From: Deltaproteobacteria bacterium
GTDB taxonomy: Bacteria > Bdellovibrionota_B > Oligoflexia > Oligoflexales > Bog-1112
NCBI GenBank assembly: GCA_020635195.1
Contig: JACKAG010000004.1
Span: 1 to 64,000 of the forward strand
Length of the DNA stretch: 64,000 nucleotides
Direction: 5' to 3'
Shown piece by piece: positions 9,667 through 18,300 of the stretch. Every line of letters begins with the position of its first letter. Positions within the stretch are counted from its first letter, which is position 1. The translations under genes and the position numbers were made by a program. The notes below the pieces were generated by a model that was not told where the DNA came from, made no database searches, and worked only from the letters and a program-made list of their open reading frames with translations.

Positions 9667-11208
9667 CTATAATGCCAGGGCTGCTGTTCCGAATATCGCT
9701 TTCAGGTCCTGATCGTTAAAATTGAGTCCGGCACCGGCAAAATATCTGAGCTGGCGAGCCCTTGTTGTCGTTCCCTCTTCGTAGAGGGTCGGATCGTCCA
9801 GACCTATGAGGGCATATACATGACCAAAGAAAAGGATGCTCAGATATGCTTTCAGGTGAGCCGTCTTACGGACGGGGCTCTTATTGTTCCAGTCGAACGC
9901 TTCAAAGCTGAGCCTGACTGAGTCGTCAAAGAGATAGTAATCAGCAGCCAGACCGCCTGTTGACTCAAACAAACCAAATCTTAGCTGGGTATCGTTCCAT
10001 CGTTTTCCAAACTGAAAGTTAAAGCGGAGGGCTTTTTTCGCGATTACCCGTTCTCTGGTCCGGACCGGAGGGCTTGTCGCATCAGGGCTGGCTTCCTGCG
10101 CTTCGAGGCTTTCCGTCTGTGTCTCGGTTACGGATTCTGTGAGGTCTGTAAAGCCCAGCAAAAAGAACTTATCCGGGCGGGTTCGCATCCAGGCGTTGAA
10201 GTAATGCTGGGTTGAATGATCTCTCCGGTATTCTCCATGATAGTCGACGGTCAGCTGTAGCTTGGTTGCTGGTGCAAGGACTTCCCGGACATCCTGAATG
10301 GCCATTTCCAGCTCTGTCAGGGTTTTATCTTCATTGACAAGCTTGCCAAGGGTTCCTTCGCCACGTTCGATCTTATCTGCAACCAGCCGGACATTTTTGG
10401 CGGTCACTTCAATGTCCTGCATGGTATGGTCAAAAGAGGCAATGATTTTTTCTATTTTTTCACCATTTTCTCCGCCGACGAGGCCTTTGACAGAAGCGCT
10501 GAAATCCCGAAGGTCGTCGGTTGTTTTTCTGATATTATAAACAATCTTACTGAGATCTTCTTCTTTATCACCAATGACCTGCTTCAGAGTCAGAGAAGTT
10601 TTTTCCAGGTTCGCAATCAGGTTTCTGACATGAGTCCGGTTCTCTTCAACCAGCTGCCGTGTTTCTGAGGTCAGCACTCGGATGTCTGAGACGATTGAGG
10701 TGACATTACGCTCGCCCTCTTCACCCCCGAGGACTTTTGACAGGACACGGGTAATTTCACGGACGTCCTTACCGATGGCTCCTGCCACAGAGATCAGTGC
10801 AGAAATATTCACCTGGTCATCTGCTGCGGCTATCAGACTGCCATCTTCGGCGTAAACGCCTGTATCCTCTCCGCGTATAATTTCCATAAAAACATCTCCG
10901 AGAAGGCCTTTCTCCCGGATGGCAACGACGGATGTCCCTGGGATTTTAACATTCTCATCAACTTCAAATTCAATTCTGGTTGTATTGACCTGTAGGCTGA
11001 TCTTACTGACACGACCCACGATAACCCCATTGGTCTTGACGTGGGTTTTGTTGACAATTCCCGAGGCATCACGAACTTCTGTATAGTAGTGGCGGGTCCC
11101 GCTACTGGAAAAAGAGTCAGGACTCAGAACGAAAAACATATAGCCGATAACCCCGGCTGCAATCAGAGTAAACAGTCCGACTTTTATTTCAGTTCCGAAA
11201 GAATTCAT
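9667..11208 (-). CDS. MCE-domain lipid transport protein (MlaD-like) with long C-terminal extension
   Basis: Membrane-anchored periplasmic lipid-binding subunit of an Mla-type ABC system. One N-terminal helix (about 10-30), an MCE domain (about 35-115, with VKTNGVIVGRVSKISL and EKGLLGDVFMEI), and a long helical needle-like region (about 130-300). The protein is 513 residues, versus about 180 for E. coli MlaD. The last about 200 residues are rich in alternating beta-like strands (FNFQFGKRWND, LRFGLFES, DDSVRLSFEAFDW) and end in a hydrophobic tail. The permease and ATPase genes lie just upstream on the same strand after a 189-base gap. Start ATG 11208 has a weak ribosome-binding site, but the N-terminus fits the family. 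Confidence 0.88.
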   Translation of the reverse strand: MNSFGTEIKVGLFTLIAAGVIGYMFFVLSPDSFSSSGTRHYYTEVRDASGIVNKTHVKTNGVIVGRVSKISLQVNTTRIEFEVDENVKIPGTSVVAIREKGLLGDVFMEIIRGEDTGVYAEDGSLIAAADDQVNISALISVAGAIGKDVREITRVLSKVLGGEEGERNVTSIVSDIRVLTSETRQLVEENRTHVRNLIANLEKTSLTLKQVIGDKEEDLSKIVYNIRKTTDDLRDFSASVKGLVGGENGEKIEKIIASFDHTMQDIEVTAKNVRLVADKIERGEGTLGKLVNEDKTLTELEMAIQDVREVLAPATKLQLTVDYHGEYRRDHSTQHYFNAWMRTRPDKFFLLGFTDLTESVTETQTESLEAQEASPDATSPPVRTRERVIAKKALRFNFQFGKRWNDTQLRFGLFESTGGLAADYYLFDDSVRLSFEAFDWNNKSPVRKTAHLKAYLSILFFGHVYALIGLDDPTLYEEGTTTRARQLRYFAGAGLNFNDQDLKAIFGTAALAL

Positions 11209-11397
11209 CAGGCTGTGCCAATCTGTCTGGTTTCCACTGAGAGGTTCCCCTTCATCGGTTCAGGTGGAGCTCTTCTTGACAGAAGCTTTCACTCAAAACC
11301 TTCTGTGCTATTCTGTCTGCAATAATCCTGCCACAGGCCGTTTCATAAACCCTGCTTTTTTTTCCGGGATCTCCATGTCCGGGCTTTTGTTCTTTCG

Positions 11398-12147
11398 TCA
11401 GAGAAACTCCATGGGCCCTTCCACTTTTCCGGCAAAAAACTGTCGTATAACAGGATCTTGAGATTGCCGAAAATCATCGGGTGGGCCTGATAGTGCCGCC
11501 TTTCCTTTATATAAAAATACAATCTGATCAGATGTTGCCATTGCTGCTTTTAAGTCATGAGAGATGACGATGGATGTGATGCCGGTTTCCTTCTGGCTGA
11601 CCTCGACAATAAGCTGGTCAATCATTTCAGAAATCAGAGGATCCATTCCGGTCGTGGGCTCATCATAGAGGAGCACGGAGGGCTTCGCAACCAGGGCTCT
11701 TGCAAGACCTACTCTTTTCTTTTCACCTGTAGAGAGCTCTCCGGGAAACTGACCTCGTAGTTGCCGGACCCCTGTTTGTTCCATGACTTCATCCGCCCTG
11801 ACAAGCATATCCTTTGTGGACATCATTGTATGTTCCCGAAGAGGAAATAAAATATTATCAAGGACTGTCATGCTGTCAAAGAGTGCAGCATGCTGAAAAA
11901 GCATGCCGAAGTGGCGGCGATAGGATCTGGCCTCATCTCTGGAAAATTCAGCGATATCAGAACCATCAACAATAATTCGACCTTTATCTGGCTTCAGAAG
12001 GCCCATGATGTGCTTGATCGTGACAGATTTTCCCTCTCCTGATTTACCGATAATAAAAGTGATTTTCCCGCGTTCAATATGGAGGTCCAGCTCATCCAGG
12101 ACTCTGTGACGACCAAAACTTTTGGAGACTCCCTGAAAGTAAATCAT
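11398..12147 (-). CDS. mlaF: Mla-type ABC transporter ATP-binding protein
   Basis: ATPase that drives phospholipid movement with the MlaE permease and the MCE protein, 249 residues. Walker A is GKSGEGKS (about 34-41), signature LSTGEKKR (a G-to-T change from canonical LSGG), Walker B VLLYDEPTTGMD, and switch histidine VISHDL. The ATG at 12147 overlaps the mlaE stop by four bases (ATGA), which implies translational coupling; an in-frame ATG eight codons upstream is less likely. The C-terminus PVIRQFFAGKVEGP is typical of MlaF-like proteins. Confidence 0.9.
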   Translation of the reverse strand: MIYFQGVSKSFGRHRVLDELDLHIERGKITFIIGKSGEGKSVTIKHIMGLLKPDKGRIIVDGSDIAEFSRDEARSYRRHFGMLFQHAALFDSMTVLDNILFPLREHTMMSTKDMLVRADEVMEQTGVRQLRGQFPGELSTGEKKRVGLARALVAKPSVLLYDEPTTGMDPLISEMIDQLIVEVSQKETGITSIVISHDLKAAMATSDQIVFLYKGKAALSGPPDDFRQSQDPVIRQFFAGKVEGPMEFL

Positions 12148-12935
12148 GACAGCCACCGGACTTCCATCCATGTGATCATAAAATCCATCACAAGAATAAG
12201 GAGTAAAGTGTGTACGACCGCGTTGGTGGTTGCCAGGCCAACACCTTTGGCTCCTTTGCTGGCATTAAGGCCATAACGGCATGAGGTGGCTGAGATTATG
12301 AAGGAAAAAAAGAACATTTTTCTCAGCCCTTTGATGATGTCCGTGCTCTGGACCATCGAGATCAGCTTGTCCATAAAAATCCCTTCATCGACATTGAAGA
12401 GCAGGCGGCCAATCATCCAGACTCCTGCAATTCCGGCAAACATAAAGAGGCCGCAGAGGAAGGGCATAATGAACATGGAGGCTAAGACTCGCGGAACGAC
12501 CAGATAGTGGATCGGGCTGATGCCCATGGCCTCAAGAGCATCGACCTGCTCGTTGACGACCATGGTGGATATTTCTGCGGTCATAGCAGAGCCAGCCCTG
12601 CCCGCTAGTAAAAAGCCGGTGACCAGAGGTGCCAGCTCTGTTGACAGAGCGATTCCGGTGGCCCCTCCGATAATCCCTTCAGCGCGGAAGATGGTAAAAA
12701 TTCCCCCGATCTGAAGTCCGAAAACGGCTCCGGTTGCAAAGCCTGTCAGGAGAATAATCATCAGCGACTGATTGCCAACAAACTCAATCTGTCGGAAGAT
12801 TTCATGTCTGCGGAAGGGCAGGCGAAGAGCCTGCTGGGCAATTTCAGCAAGAAACAGCAGGAAGGCTCCAACCTGTTCCGCCTGTGTTCGGATTTTGTTG
12901 AATGCTGTTCTGGCTAACCATGGTAATCGTACCAT
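12144..12935 (-). CDS. mlaE: Mla-type ABC transporter permease
   Basis: Inner-membrane permease of the MlaE/YrbE (DUF140) family, 263 residues. The family core is clear: FVGNQSLMIILLTGFATGAVFGLQ, then STELAPLVTGFLLAGRAGSAMTAE, MVVNEQVDALEAMG and the PRVLASMFIMPF segment. ATG 12935 is chosen because AGGAG precedes it by the right distance; an ATG at 12968 is in frame but lacks this. It overlaps mlaF by four bases and follows the ArsA-like genes after about 120 bases on the same strand. Together with mlaF and the MCE gene it forms a retrograde or anterograde lipid shuttle between the two membranes. Confidence 0.92.
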   Translation of the reverse strand: MVRLPWLARTAFNKIRTQAEQVGAFLLFLAEIAQQALRLPFRRHEIFRQIEFVGNQSLMIILLTGFATGAVFGLQIGGIFTIFRAEGIIGGATGIALSTELAPLVTGFLLAGRAGSAMTAEISTMVVNEQVDALEAMGISPIHYLVVPRVLASMFIMPFLCGLFMFAGIAGVWMIGRLLFNVDEGIFMDKLISMVQSTDIIKGLRKMFFFSFIISATSCRYGLNASKGAKGVGLATTNAVVHTLLLILVMDFMITWMEVRWLS

Positions 12936-13056
12936 TGGCTGGCTCCTCTGGGGGATTCCGGAACTCAAAGAGATCTGCCTTTCCTTTCGGGCTAAATCTG
13001 GCCCTGAAGACAGTGCCTGTTTTCTGACACAATATCAAAATTCTGACATCTGAATG

Positions 13057-14154
13057 TCAGTTCTGGACATCCAGGTTAAAGGCGGCAGAAAAAGCACAAA
13101 GAGCCTCTCTGCTATGAATACAGTCCTGTTGTTCCGGAATCCGGAGCAGCAAGCCCGGTCGCATGGACCCGGAAGACCAGCTGAGAAAACTCTCAATCCC
13201 CTCATCTTCCATCTTACGTCTCTGCTGTAAAGATTTCAGCCATGGATGTGGGTTGGCTTGCTTTTCTGTCCGTTTCAGGGAAGCACGTATATCATCCGGA
13301 AGGCAGCGATTGAAGAAAATACCTGCCAGCGGATATTTCTGACGATGCAGTTGTGTTGCCAGATGTCTGGCTGTACGTAGTGATGTGCTGTGACAGGCGG
13401 AAACCAGAAGAAATGCGGTTTTCTGGCTTCTCAGGGTTTCGAGGATTCCTTCACTCGCTTTGTGGAAACCGTCGATCACCTGCTCCAGGAGCATCAGAAA
13501 TTCAGCCATCTTTTTCAGAGCTTCTATCCCGGTAATCCGGGCCAGGCCTCCCATCAGCTTTTCGCTGACAGAGAAGAGCCGGCTTGCGCCGAATTTTCCA
13601 GCCATATGGATGGGAAGGACCAGCCAGTGCATGACTTTGTTTTCCCGGAAACTGGCAAGGATGTCAGGTTTGCTCAGAAAGTCCAGAGCCTGCTGATCAG
13701 GAGGGGTGTCGACAATCACCATATCCAGTTCAGGGTTGTTGATCATATCCCTGAGTCTGGCCAGAGCCATATATTCAGCCGGGCCAGCCAGACGGCGACT
13801 GGCAGCTTCATAGAGCGGGTGGCACAGGATGCGCTCAGCGGCCTTTTCTGACTTTGCGTGTCGCCGGACCATTTCATCAAAGACCTCCTGAGGTTCGAGC
13901 ATTGTGGCAAACACTTTGCCCCGGCCCTGGGAGCCTTCTGGCCGTAAGATTTCTTTTAATCCCTCTCCTGAGCGGAGGCCGATGGCTGCCGCCAGCCTTT
14001 TGGCCGGATCGATGGAAATAAGGCCAACACGGGCCCCTGTCTGTGCGATACTCAGGGCAAGTCCCAGTGAACAGCTTGTCTTTCCGACTCCCCCTGCTCC
14101 CAGCAGGATCAGGACTTTCTTGTTCAGAAGATGTCTGATGCTATGTAATGTCAA
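13057..14154 (-). CDS. ArsA/Get3-family ATPase (second of a pair)
   Basis: Cytoplasmic ATPase of the ArsA/GET3 branch of the SIMIBI GTPase-like family, about 365 residues. The deviant Walker A GAGGVGKTS is near residue 20-28, followed by the switch I motif SIDPAKRL and switch II VDTPPDQQALDFL. There is no second internal ATPase repeat, unlike E. coli ArsA. The start is uncertain: a TTG at 14154 overlaps the stop of the upstream paralog (TTGA); a TTG at 14172 is also in frame. No arsenic genes are nearby, so arsenite transport is not supported; membrane-protein targeting or another ATP-switch role is an inference. Confidence 0.82.
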   Translation of the reverse strand: MTLHSIRHLLNKKVLILLGAGGVGKTSCSLGLALSIAQTGARVGLISIDPAKRLAAAIGLRSGEGLKEILRPEGSQGRGKVFATMLEPQEVFDEMVRRHAKSEKAAERILCHPLYEAASRRLAGPAEYMALARLRDMINNPELDMVIVDTPPDQQALDFLSKPDILASFRENKVMHWLVLPIHMAGKFGASRLFSVSEKLMGGLARITGIEALKKMAEFLMLLEQVIDGFHKASEGILETLRSQKTAFLLVSACHSTSLRTARHLATQLHRQKYPLAGIFFNRCLPDDIRASLKRTEKQANPHPWLKSLQQRRKMEDEGIESFLSWSSGSMRPGLLLRIPEQQDCIHSREALCAFSAAFNLDVQN

Positions 14155-15089
14155 GGTGCGAGAGACTCCCAAAAAACATCTAAAAATTCTGGCGTCAGGG
14201 GTTCAGGAATCTGACCAGATTCTGGTAGTGTCAGTAAACCAGCCGGTAGAGCTGACATTTCGAGTTCGGATTGCAGGTGCTTCTGCTCTTTTATGGACTG
14301 CTGATAGCGCCTTTCCAGATAGCGGATCACAGTGGGCTCTTCTTTGAGTTGTCTGAGCTGGGCAGACAGCGTCTCAGAGAGCAGGCAGCGGTTCAGCAGG
14401 ATGCCCTTCAGAGAAATGTGACCAGACTCAGTTATTTTTTTTGCAAAATCGAGTGTTTCGCTGCTAACCAGAGATTCCGGTAAGGAGACAAGCAGGCAGC
14501 AGCTTTGCTGTGGGTCTTGCAGAAAGCTCTGAATATTCCGGATCTCTCCTATCATGGGCCCTGTGAGTCCGGAGCTCAGCACAGCAGAGGGCGTTCCGAT
14601 GAGGCCGAAGAAATGTCCGGACGCCGGAGCATCGAAAATGACCAGGTCGAACTCCCGGGGATCTGAAGATGGTGGCTTGCATTTATTGTGGAGCCAGCCT
14701 AGTAGCATGATTTCATCAAGGCCCGGAATCGCTTCTGTAAAACTACGCATCACTCTGTGGCGGAAAATCTTCTGGTATAGCTGTTTCATCTTCAGATGGT
14801 CTTCGATGAAGCCTCGCATACAATCTTCGGGGCTCAGATTGACCAGTGTCAGCGATTGCCGGGCAGAAGAGGCCTGTGAACTTTTTGTGCTCTGTATGGG
14901 CAAGAGTGGGGCGAGTTGCTCCGAGCTGCTTGATCCGACAAGAAGAACCCGCAGACCGGATTTTGCAGCCAGGCATGCCAGGCTGGCTGCGACCAGACTC
15001 TTGCCTGTGCCTCCCTTACCACTGACCATAATCAGGCGGTGAGACCAGAGCTTTGTCCGGGATATTGCTGTGTCAGAAAAGGTATTCAC
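14151..15089 (-). CDS. ArsA/Get3-family ATPase (first of a pair)
   Basis: Second ArsA-like ATPase, 312 residues, shorter than its neighbour. Deviant Walker A SGKGGTGKS is near residue 23-31, and a switch II-like FDAPASGHFFGLIGTPSA near 148. In this family the motif is usually DTAPTGHTLRLL, so the paralog keeps the A-P-(S/T)-G-H core. The GTG start at 15089 overlaps the tatA stop (GTGA), and the 3' end overlaps the next ArsA-like gene. The two probably form an obligate heterodimer, as paired ArsA-like genes do in several delta-proteobacteria; this is inference from arrangement. Confidence 0.82.
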   Translation of the reverse strand: MNTFSDTAISRTKLWSHRLIMVSGKGGTGKSLVAASLACLAAKSGLRVLLVGSSSSEQLAPLLPIQSTKSSQASSARQSLTLVNLSPEDCMRGFIEDHLKMKQLYQKIFRHRVMRSFTEAIPGLDEIMLLGWLHNKCKPPSSDPREFDLVIFDAPASGHFFGLIGTPSAVLSSGLTGPMIGEIRNIQSFLQDPQQSCCLLVSLPESLVSSETLDFAKKITESGHISLKGILLNRCLLSETLSAQLRQLKEEPTVIRYLERRYQQSIKEQKHLQSELEMSALPAGLLTLPESGQIPEPLTPEFLDVFWESLAP

Positions 15090-15301
15090 GAGTCTTTATT
15101 CTGATTTCTGTTCTGCTCAGATGAGTCTGTGAGTTTCTCCTGAGGAGTTTCTGTGGACTCCTCTTCTCCCCGGATACCTTTGCGGAAGTTGCGGATACTT
15201 TCGCCTACAGCTCCCCCGAGCTTAGGCAGTTTTGTTGCACCAAACATCAGAACCAGCACACCAAAAATCAGCAGTAGTTCAGTTGGTCCGGGGAGTCCCA
15301 T
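15086..15301 (-). CDS. tatA: Sec-independent translocase subunit TatA/TatE
   Basis: Small pore-forming subunit of the twin-arginine export machinery, 71 residues: N-terminal membrane helix (ELLLIFGVLVLMF), the conserved FG hinge, an amphipathic helix (LPKLGGAVGESIRNFRKGIR) and a charged tail rich in Glu, Asn and Gln. tatB and tatC are not in the window. It is translationally coupled (GTGA) to the ArsA-like gene downstream and lies 32 bases after the giant kinase gene. The link between a Tat subunit and ArsA-like ATPases is unusual enough to note. Confidence 0.92.
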   Translation of the reverse strand: MGLPGPTELLLIFGVLVLMFGATKLPKLGGAVGESIRNFRKGIRGEEESTETPQEKLTDSSEQNRNQNKDS

Positions 15302-15333
15302 GGTGATACCTCATGATCTATAAATGATGATCG

Positions 15334-18300
15334 TCATCGCTGTCTGTTCCGGCTTTGCTCTGCCCGGCTTTCTTGTCCGGAATGATCACTCGCAGGAGAA
15401 AGACGGCCATACAGGCTCTGTTGCGGAATCGCCGCCACATAATGCTGTGGCCGATCCTCCTCCGGAAATGCCGGGATCAGTAATTTCTGTATCCACTCTT
15501 CCGAATGACATCCATGGAAAGATATGGAATCCTGTACACTCAGCTTTATATCAAAGCCATGGCTGTTAGCACAGACAAAGAGCAGGCTTCTTTCATCCCA
15601 GGTTGCATGAATGTTCCAGTAGCGCAAATCTCTGCCATCGCTGAAGTTTAGCACAGGATCATTGCAGGGACTAACGAGATTTGTGCCTCCCGGAACAAGC
15701 GGACGGGCTGATCCTGTGTGGCCGCTCTCTACAGAACTTCCACCTTTTATCAACAGTGAAAAAGACAGGGAGATCTCACGAAAGAGTTTCGCGGAATGTT
15801 CTGCCCGTAACAGGCTGATGATATGTTCCTGCAGGAATTCCGGCTTTAGCCGGCGATGTTGATTTTTTGCCAGGATTTGCAAAACAAAAAAATGATGCCA
15901 GATCATTGAGCTGAGCCGCTGACGGGCTTCCTTTTGTTCTGCATCCAGCTGGCAGAAAACCAGGAGGTATTGATTGCCAGGGAGGGAGAGTCCCAGACTC
16001 CAGCGGCTTATATCTGCTGTTGTCTCCTGAGCAGAAGAAAAGACCTTCAGCCAGGATACGGTTTCAAAGTAGTTCAGTTCCCAGCGGTCAGAAAAATGGC
16101 GGGCATCTTTTGTGAAAAATGTATGTTCCATCATCAGCCCGAGCTGGGCTCCGAACATGTTCAGTTCCCGGAGGCTGTCCAGCATCCGGGCGCCGCGAAA
16201 ACGAGGAGCAGGCTGTTCCAGCAGAATGACCCCGCTGTGTCCGGATGATGAACTGACAGGAATGTAGGCATTCATCTGATGATGGCTGCTGTGCAGAGCT
16301 CCTCTGTCCTCCTGCGGATCAGGCTCATCCTGACTTAGTTTCAGAGTTTTGCTGTCATCCCTCTCTTCCGCCTCATAAGGCAGCTCGGGTTCTATCCCTT
16401 TTATATTTTCATTCCAGGGGCATACAGATGAGGGAAGAAATATGGCCTCATTCAGATTCAGGAAGTTCCGGAGGTGCTGCCGGACCTCTTCCGCGTCTGG
16501 TCCATCATCCGGATTAAGGATCAGTTCCTCTTTAGCAACAGGTTGCAGAATGATTCCCCGGATACAGCAGGCCTGATAAGAGCTCATGAGCTTTTCCAGG
16601 CTTTCTTTCCACGCAGGGTGCTGCTTTCTGATTACGGCTGATCTGCTGATATGGAGCAGGTGCTGGTAAGCCAGTTGTGTCGGATAATGATCAAAGAGAA
16701 AGCCTTTTGCGGAAGAGTCAGGTGATCTTCGTGGCAGGTCAGACGGACTCAGTGGCTGTATGATGTTTTCTGCAAATTTCTGAAGCAATGTCAGCTGCTG
16801 TCGGGAGCTGATGTCCCAGGCCTGTCTGAGATGTGCCATTTTTGCCGGATCTTTTTCTTTAAGGAGCAGAGCCAGGCGGAGCTTGCTCAGGCAACGGGGT
16901 AGCGTGTGGTTCATCTTTACAGAAAGTTCTATTGCTTTTTTATAGTATTTTCGGGCCCTTCGTTTATTTGTTGCTTCGAGTATACGCCCCATCATCATCA
17001 GAAGGTTGCTCCTCGCCTGGCCTTTCCGGCGAAAGATGTCCCTTCTGAGGTCTTTCAGAAGTTGCTGCATTTCTGAGCGCCGCATCAGCTGCCGATGATT
17101 TTCCTGCTCGAAGATCATCGGAAAACAGCAGATCACCAGAGCAATCATGTCCACTTCGTAAGCAAATATAAAACGCTGCTTCAGTGTCTCGCGTAGCTGA
17201 AAGGCAAGACCTGCAAAGGCTATCCTGGTCTGATGAACATCCCCTTTAGCATACGCGACAAACATGAAGAGCAGAGGAAAGCAGATTCCTGATTTCCCGG
17301 AAGAGGCTGTACTCTGCCGGATCAGGTTTTCGCCCTGACGTAGCATCTGATCCCGTTTCCCTGAAAGAAAACAGATGAGAAGGGAAAGGCTCCCCCAGCG
17401 GATCAGGGCAGCGCTGCTGGTACCGGGATTTGCCAGAGCCAGATTCAGGATGGAGTTGGCCTCTCCGGGTTTTCCCTGCTGGATCAGCAAAAAAGCCTGC
17501 AAAGCAATTGCATGCGGATAAAGAACGGGACTGTCCTGGAGACGAATTCTGCCCAGAGAGAAGTTCAGATGTTGACTAAGATGACCAGATTGATTTTGCT
17601 CGTAGCAGGGGCCAGCCGCCCTGGTCAGACTGATCACTGCAGACAAAGAGGCTTCCCCGCTCTGCTCTGCTTCATCCAGCAGCAGATCCAGTATCCGGGC
17701 AGCATGCCTGTACTGACCAAGCATACTCCGGTATAGTGCTGTGCAGCAGAAACGCCGGACCAGCAGGCTGAGGCTTTTGTATTCTGCTTCTGAGAATATC
17801 CCCTTTGTGTCATGGGCAAAGCTGAGCCAGTCTTTCAGCCTGAAGTGAAATAATGCTTCCGCGATGTGGGTCCGGAACTCCGTCGCCATCGTCTCGTTTC
17901 CGGATTCTTTTTTTGTTTCAGGCTTTAGTTCTGATAATTTTCTCAGGATATCTTTTATTTCAGGATGCTCTGCTCTCTGCTTCCGGAGAGATCGGAGGGG
18001 CTGCATGATGATGGAGCAGATAAGGCTCTGCCTTCTTTTTTTTCTGTATGTTTGCAGAAATCCATCTGCTAAAGACAGAATGGTTTTCTGATCGTCTTCG
18101 ATCATGCATAGGCGGATCAGTTGATTATGAAGCGTATGTTGTGTTTCCTCATATATGTCATAGAGCAGAGACTTTACACCATAGTCTCTGGCCTGAGCCC
18201 AATGTTCAAGAGCCATATAGCAGGAGCTTATCATAATATAGCTCTCTGATTTTATTTTATCTTTTGATTCTTCTGAGGAACTTGTCTGCTTCGTAAGGTC

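Noticed and set aside
13057..15089. Arsenite export system
   Set aside because: ArsA-like ATPases are present, but no ArsB, ArsC, ArsD or ArsR gene is near and neither protein has the tandem ATPase form of E. coli ArsA.
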